Shown: piece after piece, positions 58,377 to 64,000 of the stretch
Layout of the letters: each line of letters starts with the position of its first letter
Numbering within the stretch: the stretch's first letter is position 1
Assembly (NCBI GenBank): GCA_963725145.1
Contig: CAVRXL010000013.1
Coordinates: forward strand, 248,001-312,000
Origin: DATAEE01 sp963725145
Lineage (GTDB): Bacteria; Acidobacteriota; Vicinamibacteria; Vicinamibacterales; 2-12-FULL-66-21
Length of the DNA stretch: 64,000 nucleotides
Reading direction: 5' to 3'
Program-made: the position numbers and the translations under genes
Notes under the pieces: generated by a model
Databases searched by the model: none
Told to the model about the DNA's origin: nothing
The model's input: the letters and a program-made list of their open reading frames with translations, nothing else

Positions 58377-59312
58377 ATGGATCGAGGGGGTTCGAGAAGG
58401 TTCGAGGGGGTTCGAGAAGGTTCGAAGAAGTTCTTCCTCGCCGCGATCGCGGGTGCACTGGCGATAGGCACGATGCCCGCCGGCGCCTGGAGCTTCGACG
58501 TCCATCGTTTTCTCACGGGGCGGGCGATTCAGCTGTTGCCCGCGGAGCTTCGGCCGTTCTTCGAGAAGCACCGCGCCATGATCGTCGAGCACTCGATCGA
58601 CCCCGACCTGTGGCGCAACGCGGGGTTCCTCGAAGAGCCGCCGCGCCACTTCCTGGACATGGACGGCTACGGGCCGTTTCCCTTCCCGGATCTGCCGCGA
58701 GACTACGAGGCGGCCGTCACGAAGCACGGCAAGGACATGGTGCAGAAGAACGGATTGCTGCCCTGGCGGACGGCGGAGATCTACGACAAGCTCGTGAAGG
58801 CGTTCCGCGAGTACGGCGAAGGCTCCGCCTCGTTCGCTGGGGAAGACATCAAGTTCTTCAGCGCCGTCATCGCGCACTACACCGGCGACGCGCACGTCCC
58901 GTTTCACGCGGCGCTCAACTACGACGGGCAGCTGACGAACCAGCACGGCATCCACGCGCGGTTCGAGGGCGAGCTGATGCGCCGCTACGCGGATCGCGTG
59001 GCGATCGTTCCGAAGCCACCCGTTCCGGTGCGGCAGCCCCGCGACTTCATCTTCGACACGCTCACGTCCGGATTCCCGCTGGTCGAGGCAGTGCTGGCCG
59101 CCGATCGCCGGGCGGTCGTCGGCCGCGAGGAGTACGACGACGCCTATTTCGACCGGCTCTTCGCGGGTTCGAAGGAGATCCTCGAGCGCCGGCTCGCGGA
59201 GGGGGCGAGCGGGATCGCCGGCATGATCGTCGGCGCCTGGGAAACGGCCGGCAGGCCCGCGGTTCCGCTGGAGGCGCCGAGGGTCAACCGGAAGATCCGC
59301 CGACCGCTGTAG
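58377..59312 (+). CDS. Exported S1/P1-nuclease or phospholipase C-like zinc protein with repeat-derived N-terminus
   Basis: A 311-residue protein. The first ~20 residues (MDRGGSRRFEGVREGSKKFF) are encoded by the GGTTCGAG repeat. A signal segment (FLAAIAGALAIGTMPAGAWS) follows. The mature protein starts with Trp in WSFDVHRFLT and carries HYTGDAHVPFHAALNYDGQ and NQHGIHARFEGELM, the zinc-ligand pattern of S1/P1 nucleases and zinc phospholipases C. An exported nuclease or lipase is likely. The natural start may have been displaced by the repeat; the signal peptide still begins right after it. Confidence 0.82.
   Translation: MDRGGSRRFEGVREGSKKFFLAAIAGALAIGTMPAGAWSFDVHRFLTGRAIQLLPAELRPFFEKHRAMIVEHSIDPDLWRNAGFLEEPPRHFLDMDGYGPFPFPDLPRDYEAAVTKHGKDMVQKNGLLPWRTAEIYDKLVKAFREYGEGSASFAGEDIKFFSAVIAHYTGDAHVPFHAALNYDGQLTNQHGIHARFEGELMRRYADRVAIVPKPPVPVRQPRDFIFDTLTSGFPLVEAVLAADRRAVVGREEYDDAYFDRLFAGSKEILERRLAEGASGIAGMIVGAWETAGRPAVPLEAPRVNRKIRRPL
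58382..58430. repeat. GGTTCGAG direct repeats within the 58377 gene
   Basis: Five direct units (GGGTTCGAGAA / GGTTCGAGGGG). Same unit as 7926-8010 but without the inverted half, located at the 5' end of the coding region. Confidence 0.85.
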
Positions 59313-59395
59313 GCCCGGCCTTTAGGCCGGGCGTGCTGGCATCACCCCGGACGTTCGGGCTAACCCACCACGCCCGACCTAAACGTCGGCCCTAC
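59312..59395. repeat. AGGCCCGGCCTTTAGGCCGGGC repeat with inverted partner
   Basis: GTAGGCCCGGCCTTTAGGCCGGGCGTG is followed by CACGCCCGACCTAAACGTCGGCCCTAC. It forms two nested palindromes between convergent genes, probably able to end both transcripts. It includes the last bases of the mgtC gene. Confidence 0.8.
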
Positions 59396-59834
59396 GCCGC
59401 GCCAACCACCGATCCACCGGCACCAGCGCGACGAGCGTCGCGAGCGTGACGGTCGTCGCCACGATCGCCAGCCGGTAACGACCCGCGCCCGCGGCGACAC
59501 CTATCGCGGCGTTCATCCAGATCGTTGCGGCGGTCGTGAGGCCGTGAACCGTGCCCTTCGTGTGGAGAATCGCCCCGCCCCCGAGAAAGCCGATGCCGGT
59601 GACGATTTGCGCCGCGATCCGGGCCGGGTCGCCACCGGGTCCCGAGATTTCGATCGACATGATGGTAAAGAGCGCCGAGCCCATCGTGATCAGGATGTTC
59701 GTGCGAAGCCCGGCCTCCTTCTGCCGCAGCTCGCGCTCGAGGCCGACAACCGCCCCGAGCGCGGCGGCGAGAAACATGCGTCCAAGGAGGTCGGTGAACA
59801 GGAGCTGCACCGGAGGAACGTCGGGCACGCTCAC
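59379..59834 (-). CDS. MgtC/SapB-family membrane protein
   Basis: A 151-residue membrane protein: LGRMFLAAALGAVVGLERELRQKEAGLRT, with RIAAQIVTGIGFLGGGAIL, the MgtC core. Four helices. Last residues (RWLARRRADV) arise near a repeat. Overlaps the next gene upstream by four bases. Confidence 0.9.
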   Translation of the reverse strand: MSVPDVPPVQLLFTDLLGRMFLAAALGAVVGLERELRQKEAGLRTNILITMGSALFTIMSIEISGPGGDPARIAAQIVTGIGFLGGGAILHTKGTVHGLTTAATIWMNAAIGVAAGAGRYRLAIVATTVTLATLVALVPVDRWLARRRADV

Positions 59835-60436
59835 GGCAGGAATTTCAGACGCGTCCGGTCGGCGGTGATCTCGATGTCCCCGACCTCGTGGCGCCAGTCG
59901 GGGCCGGACACGAGGTCGTAGCGGCCCTCCGGCACGACGAAGAGCATCCAGGCGGCGGTGCGAGCGGCCGGCGTCACGCGGCGCGCGGCGTCGCGCGATC
60001 CAGCCGGGTAGAGCACGGCTTCGCCCTGGACGGGGCCGCCCTCCTTCCCGCGCACCTGCAGCGCGCCGAACCCGTTCCGCACGTTAATTACTTCGAGGTG
60101 GTCGCCCGCCTCGTCGGGGTAGGCCATGACCGCCAGCCGTTCGGCCCAGCGGATTCCGACGACGCGGCCGTCCTGCTCGACGATGGCCTGGACGTCGTAC
60201 AACCCGGTCGAGACGTCGACAATGTGCCGCTCGCCGCGCGACACGGCGGCGACAGGCGTCGTCCGCGTGCCCGACGGGTGGATCTGGACCCGCGCGCGGT
60301 TCGTTACGTCCTCGGCGCCGGCGAAGACCCGGACTTCGAGCCGGACGGTCTCCGCCCCGGCTTGTCCGGGGGTCGATCGGAGCACGGACGGCTCAGGTCC
60401 CGCGGCGACGCAGGCGAGAAGAACGCCTCCCAGCAC
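59831..60436 (-). CDS. Exported protein of unknown function
   Basis: A 201-residue protein with a short hydrophobic N-terminus containing GVLLACVAAG; the cysteine may be a lipobox (LLAC). The rest is beta-rich with Ig-like or carboxypeptidase-regulatory-like traits (STGLYDVQAIVEQDGRVVG). It is coupled to mgtC by an ATGA overlap. Start codon and family uncertain. Confidence 0.68.
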   Translation of the reverse strand: MLGGVLLACVAAGPEPSVLRSTPGQAGAETVRLEVRVFAGAEDVTNRARVQIHPSGTRTTPVAAVSRGERHIVDVSTGLYDVQAIVEQDGRVVGIRWAERLAVMAYPDEAGDHLEVINVRNGFGALQVRGKEGGPVQGEAVLYPAGSRDAARRVTPAARTAAWMLFVVPEGRYDLVSGPDWRHEVGDIEITADRTRLKFLP

Positions 60437-60454
60437 CGACCGTATTATGTATCA

Positions 60455-61150
60455 GTGGATGTGTTCCTGGTCCCCGCCGGCGGCCCCCGCCACGAGCTCT
60501 ACTGCGAGGTCTCCGAGCCCGATCCTCCGGTCGAGGAGGGGGAGTCCCGCACCGGAATCCTCAGACGCATCGTGACGCGGTTTCGCGAGATCCTCGCCAC
60601 TGCCGAACGGGAGCATCGCGAGCGCCAGTCGGGCGCCGTGGCGGATCCCGAGGAGCCGAAGTCCTTCATGCGGCGGGCGCGCGAACGGATGATGCGCTGG
60701 ATTGCCGAGTCCATCGCCGAGCAGCGGCTGCTCTGGCACCTGCGGGGCTGCGAGGCGGCGACGCTCGTCTATCCGCACGATCTCACCGAGCGGGAGGCGA
60801 ACGCGGCGCTCAGGTCTCAGCTGACGGTCGACTACGAGCGGCACCGCCGCTGGTTCGTGATCGACCTGCTCGGCTTCATCGCGTCCGGGGCGGTGATGCT
60901 CGTGCCCGGGCCCAACCTGGTGGCGTACTATTTCCTGTTCCGTTTCGTCGGTCACTATCTGTCGATGCGCGGCGCGCAGCAGGGGCTTCAGGCCGTCGCC
61001 TGGCGCGCCCAGCCGAGCCCCGCGCTGAGCGAGCTGCGCGCCACGCTCACGCTCCAGCCCGAGGCGCGGGAGCGCGGGCTGCACGACATCGCCGCGCGGC
61101 TGCGGCTGGAGCACCTCGCGTCGTTCGTGCAGCGGATTGCGACCGTGTAG
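60455..61150 (+). CDS. Mit_KHE1-like protein (mitochondrial K+-H+ exchange-related family)
   Basis: A 231-residue protein from GTG. The N-terminus VDVFLVPAGGPRHELYCEV matches the start of the Mit_KHE1 family, and it contains a hydrophobic helix pair (WFVIDLLGFIASGAVMLVPG, then YYFLFRFVGHYLSMRGAQQ). These proteins are implicated in K+/H+ exchange in mitochondria; the bacterial role is unknown. Divergent from the 59831-60436 gene. Start GTG 60455 is inferred, with GTG 60461 as an alternative. Confidence 0.75.
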   Translation: MDVFLVPAGGPRHELYCEVSEPDPPVEEGESRTGILRRIVTRFREILATAEREHRERQSGAVADPEEPKSFMRRARERMMRWIAESIAEQRLLWHLRGCEAATLVYPHDLTEREANAALRSQLTVDYERHRRWFVIDLLGFIASGAVMLVPGPNLVAYYFLFRFVGHYLSMRGAQQGLQAVAWRAQPSPALSELRATLTLQPEARERGLHDIAARLRLEHLASFVQRIATV

Positions 61151-61164
61151 TATTCTGCGCTTCG

Positions 61165-62205
61165 GTGACACTCAGCGAGCTCGCGAAACGGCTCGACTGC
61201 CGCCTCGAAGGGGATGGCGCGCTCGAAATCACCGGCGTCGCCGGCCTGGAGCAGGCGAAGCCGGGCGACCTGACGTTCTTCTCCAACCCGAAATACGCGG
61301 CGGCTCTCGGCTCGACCCGGGCGTCCGCGGTGATCGCCGGCGACGACGCCCCGAGGCCCTCCTGCCCGGTGCTGCGGAGCTCTCATCCGTATCTGGCGTT
61401 CGCCAAAGCGGTCGAGATCCTCGCGCCGCCGGTCCGACCGAAGGCCGGGATCCATCCGCTGGCGTCGATCGGCGCCGGCGTCACGCTCGGCGACGGCGTG
61501 TCGATCGGTCCATTCGTCGCGATCGCCGAGGGTGCGTCGATTGGCGCGCGCACGATCGTGTACCCGCACGTCACGATCGGTCGCGGCGCCGTGATTGGCG
61601 AGGACTGTATCGTCCATGCGCGCGCGTCGATCCGCGAGACGGTCGAGATCGGACGGCGCGTCATCGTCCAGGACGGCGTCGTCATCGGCAGCGATGGGTA
61701 CGGCTTCGCGAGGCGCCCCGACGGCACGCATCACAAGATTCCGCAGACGGGCAGCGTCGTGATCGAAGACGACGTCGAGATCGGGGCCAACTCGACGATC
61801 GATCGGCCGGCCGTGGGGGAGACGCGGATCGCCGCGGGGGCCAAGATCGACAACCTCGTGCAGATTGCACACGGCGTGCGGATTGGCCGCGACGTTCTCA
61901 TCGCGGCGCAGGTCGGCATCGCCGGCAGCACCGTGGTCGAGGACGCAGTCACGCTGGGCGGACAGGTGGGCGTCGTGGGCCACATTACGATCGGTCGCGG
62001 GGCTGTGGTGGCGGCGCAGTCCGGCGTGTCGAATTCCGTGGAGGCAGGGACGTTCCTGACTGGCTACCCGGCCATCCCGAACCGCGAGTGGCTGAAGGCG
62101 TCGACGGTCTTCAAGAAGCTGCCAGAGTTACGAAAAACGTTGACCGATCTCGAACGGCGTCTCGCGGAACTCGAAGCCACGCTGGCGCGCCGCCCTATGC
62201 CATAA
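61165..62205 (+). CDS. lpxD: UDP-3-O-acylglucosamine N-acyltransferase
   Basis: Third step of lipid A synthesis. The 346-residue protein has the N-terminal uridine-binding domain (TLSELAKRLDCRLEGDG to FSNPKYAAAL) and a left-handed beta-helix of hexapeptide repeats, with the catalytic His region VQIAHGVRIGRD, and a C-terminal coiled helix. Start is GTG. This shows a lipid A-type outer membrane. No other lpx gene is within the window. Confidence 0.95.
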   Translation: MTLSELAKRLDCRLEGDGALEITGVAGLEQAKPGDLTFFSNPKYAAALGSTRASAVIAGDDAPRPSCPVLRSSHPYLAFAKAVEILAPPVRPKAGIHPLASIGAGVTLGDGVSIGPFVAIAEGASIGARTIVYPHVTIGRGAVIGEDCIVHARASIRETVEIGRRVIVQDGVVIGSDGYGFARRPDGTHHKIPQTGSVVIEDDVEIGANSTIDRPAVGETRIAAGAKIDNLVQIAHGVRIGRDVLIAAQVGIAGSTVVEDAVTLGGQVGVVGHITIGRGAVVAAQSGVSNSVEAGTFLTGYPAIPNREWLKASTVFKKLPELRKTLTDLERRLAELEATLARRPMP

Positions 62206-62212
62206 TCGTTGG

Positions 62213-63574
62213 ATGGTGTACTTCCGGGCGGCGGCCGCCGCGGCGCTCGTTGCCCTGCTCGCCCTCTCGACCGCGTCGTCGCCCACGGCGGCCACCCGGC
62301 CTCCCAAACTCGACTACAAGATCTCCACGCTCTCCAACGGTCTGACGGTCGTGCTGCTCGAGGATCACTCGACGCCGATCGTCCATCTCCAGCTCTGGTA
62401 TCACGTCGGCTCGAAGGACGAGAAGCCCGGACGAACCGGTTTCGCTCACCTGTTCGAGCACATGATGTTCAAGGGCTCGAAGAACGTCGAGAACGAGCAG
62501 CACCCGTCGGCGATTTCGAGCATCGGCGGCCAGAGCAACGCCTACACGAACGAGGATGCGACCGTGTACTGGGAAACCGTGCCGGCGCATTATCTGCCGC
62601 TCATCCTGTGGCTCGAGGCGGATCGCATGGCGTCGCTCCGGATCGACGAGGGCACGTTCAGGAACGAGCGCGAAGTGGTCAAGGAAGAGCGGCGGATGCG
62701 CGTCGAGAATCAGCCGTACGGCCGGCTCTCCGAGCTGATCTACGGCCAGGCGTTCACGGTGCATCCGTACAAGCACCCGACGATCGGCAGCATGGTTGAT
62801 CTCGAAGCGGCGTCGATCGAGGACGTCCGCGAGTTCTATCGCACCTACTACGTGCCGAACAACGCGACGATCGTGCTGGTCGGCGATTTCGACACCGCGG
62901 AAGCGCTGCCGCTCGTCGAGCGTTACCTCGGGCGCGTCCCGAAGTCGACGCGGCCCGTGCCGCGGGACATCCCGCAGGAGCCGGCACCGAAGCAGGAGCG
63001 CCGGGTGACGCTCAGCGAACCGTGGCCGCTGCCGGCCGTCGTCGTCGCGCACCCGATTACCTTCGACGGCCACCCGGACTCGTATCCGCTCCACATCGCG
63101 TCGAAGATCCTCTCCGACGGGCAGAGCTCGCGGATTTATCGAAAGCTCGTCTACGAGCAGCAGATCGCGCTGGCCGCCTTCGGCCAGGGGAACATCATCG
63201 AGGATCCGAACCTGTTCTTCGCGGTGGCGATCGTCCAGCCTGGGCGCTCGCCCGCGGAGGCCGAGAAGGCGCTCGTCGGCGAGCTCGAGCGCTTGAAGGT
63301 CGATGGCGTGACCGCCGCCGAGCTCGAGCGCGCGAAGAACCAGTTCGCGCGCGACTACATCCTCGGCCGGGAGTCGAACCAGCAGAAGGCGTCGCACCTC
63401 GGCCACGCCGTCGTCATTCACGACGACATCAAGACGGCGGATGGAGAGTTCGACATCTTCATGAACACCACGGCGGCGGACGTGCAGCGCGTGGCGAAGA
63501 CCTACTTCACGCCGACGTCCCGATTGATCATTCATGTGATGCCCAAGCAGGGCAGCGCAGGAGGCCCGGAATGA
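62213..63574 (+). CDS. M16-family zinc metallopeptidase, active subunit
   Basis: A 453-residue exported peptidase with a signal peptide (AALVALLALSTASSPTAA). The inverted zinc motif HxxEH is in AHLFEHMMFKG, with the distal Glu region RNEREVVKEERRM. Second M16 half-domain follows to the end. Its stop overlaps the ATG of the second M16 gene, forming an active/inactive pair like other bacterial M16B heterodimers. Confidence 0.94.
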   Translation: MVYFRAAAAAALVALLALSTASSPTAATRPPKLDYKISTLSNGLTVVLLEDHSTPIVHLQLWYHVGSKDEKPGRTGFAHLFEHMMFKGSKNVENEQHPSAISSIGGQSNAYTNEDATVYWETVPAHYLPLILWLEADRMASLRIDEGTFRNEREVVKEERRMRVENQPYGRLSELIYGQAFTVHPYKHPTIGSMVDLEAASIEDVREFYRTYYVPNNATIVLVGDFDTAEALPLVERYLGRVPKSTRPVPRDIPQEPAPKQERRVTLSEPWPLPAVVVAHPITFDGHPDSYPLHIASKILSDGQSSRIYRKLVYEQQIALAAFGQGNIIEDPNLFFAVAIVQPGRSPAEAEKALVGELERLKVDGVTAAELERAKNQFARDYILGRESNQQKASHLGHAVVIHDDIKTADGEFDIFMNTTAADVQRVAKTYFTPTSRLIIHVMPKQGSAGGPE

Positions 63575-64000
63575 CGGCGACCTTCCGGCTTCTCGCGCCG
63601 GCCGCAGGCGCTTTCCTGATGTTGATGGGAACGGCGCAGGCCCAGACGTGGCCGTCCGAACGACCGCCGCGCCCGATGACCGCGCGCGACGTGAAATTCC
63701 CGCCGTACGCGATCAGGACCCTCGAGAACGGGCTCCAGGTCATCGCGGTCTCGCATCACGAGCAGCCGGCCGTCTCGCTGCGCCTCCTCGTGCGCGCCGG
63801 CGCGGCGCAGGACCCGACCGACAAGCCGGGCGTCGCGTCGCTCGCCGCGATGCTGCTGGATCAGGGGACCCAGGGGACGCCCGCGCGCAGCGCGCAGGAC
63901 ATCGCTCAGTCGATCGACCAGATTGGCGGCGCGCTCGGCGCCGGCGCCGGGACCGACCTGACCTTCGTCAACGCCGTGGTCATGAAGGACAGCTTCGACT
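63571..64000 (+). CDS. M16-family peptidase-like protein, non-catalytic subunit, cut by window end
   Basis: At least 143 residues visible. Signal peptide (FRLLAPAAGAFLMLMGTAQA), then the M16 N-lobe YAIRTLENGLQVIAVSHHEQ. The position of HxxEH reads LAAMLLDQG, so the zinc motif is lost and it should be the substrate-recognition partner of the upstream peptidase. The C-terminal part is outside the window. Confidence 0.9.
   Translation, partial: MTATFRLLAPAAGAFLMLMGTAQAQTWPSERPPRPMTARDVKFPPYAIRTLENGLQVIAVSHHEQPAVSLRLLVRAGAAQDPTDKPGVASLAAMLLDQGTQGTPARSAQDIAQSIDQIGGALGAGAGTDLTFVNAVVMKDSFD

Noticed and set aside
1..64000. Mobile elements, integrases or phage genes
   Set aside because: No transposase, integrase or phage structural motifs were found in any translated frame examined; only short non-coding repeats occur.

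Overview
The window is a high-GC, gene-dense chromosome segment from a Gram-negative, diderm bacterium (lpxD, an outer-membrane MtrB-type barrel, a heptosyltransferase-like gene). Two very long ABC-type permeases of the acidobacterial duplicated-orphan-permease kind, one with its PadR regulator, together with the many short dispersed GC-rich repeats, point to Acidobacteriota, probably the Vicinamibacteria lineage. This is inferred from family content, not from a phylogeny. No plasmid, phage, transposase or CRISPR signal was seen.

Region 1 to 13.2 kb is a respiration and iron/heme block: hemN-hemH-hemG on the minus strand; a PspF-like sigma-54 activator with no sensor domain; a decaheme cytochrome with its MtrB/PioB-type porin; a large orphan permease; then feoB-feoA, a tiny membrane protein and a cytochrome c. 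Region 13.2 to 24.5 kb holds a Ser-rich lipoprotein with a glycosyltransferase, then a stress/two-component block: zinc alcohol dehydrogenase, CBS protein, OsmC, PAS histidine kinase, tandem universal stress protein, MgtC/DUF4010 protein, NtrC-type response regulator, a second copy of the tiny membrane protein, two small unknowns and cyclopropane fatty acid synthase. I find seven -24/-12 (GG-N10-GC) sigma-54-type promoters in front of genes in these two blocks. Most have a palindrome with a GRAAT-like core nearby. I read this as one sigma-54 regulon linking low-oxygen or redox stress to heme, Fe(II) uptake, multiheme electron transfer and stress proteins. It is the main candidate for a new system here.

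Region 24.6 to 29.4 kb carries a geranylgeranyl-reductase-like flavoprotein, a PadR-permease pair and a 3D-domain protein. Region 29.4 to 40.3 kb is a classic minus-strand housekeeping run: thrS-infC-rpmI-rplT-pheS-pheT-zapB-like-zapA-6S RNA-rny-thiL, with a tRNA-Val upstream. infC appears to start at a rare ATC codon, and PheT lacks its usual tRNA-binding domain. Region 40.5 to 52.5 kb has HU, an S41 protease, EnvC-like factor, a lipoprotein phosphodiesterase, ruvX, mltG, nadK, tlyA, a prenyl synthase, xseB-xseA, a YmdB-type phosphoesterase and a small heat-shock protein. Region 52.5 to 64 kb has an omega-like RNA polymerase subunit, an exported SurE, gatCA, a MEMO/AMMECR1 pair, endonuclease IV, an S1/P1-like protein, MgtC, an Mit_KHE1-like protein, lpxD and an M16 peptidase pair cut by the window end.

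A second theme is an unusually rich set of short dispersed repeats. They lie between genes and also inside essential genes in frame (pheT, xseA, ruvX, AMMECR1, the flavoprotein and the S1/P1-like protein), where they create protein tails or inserts.
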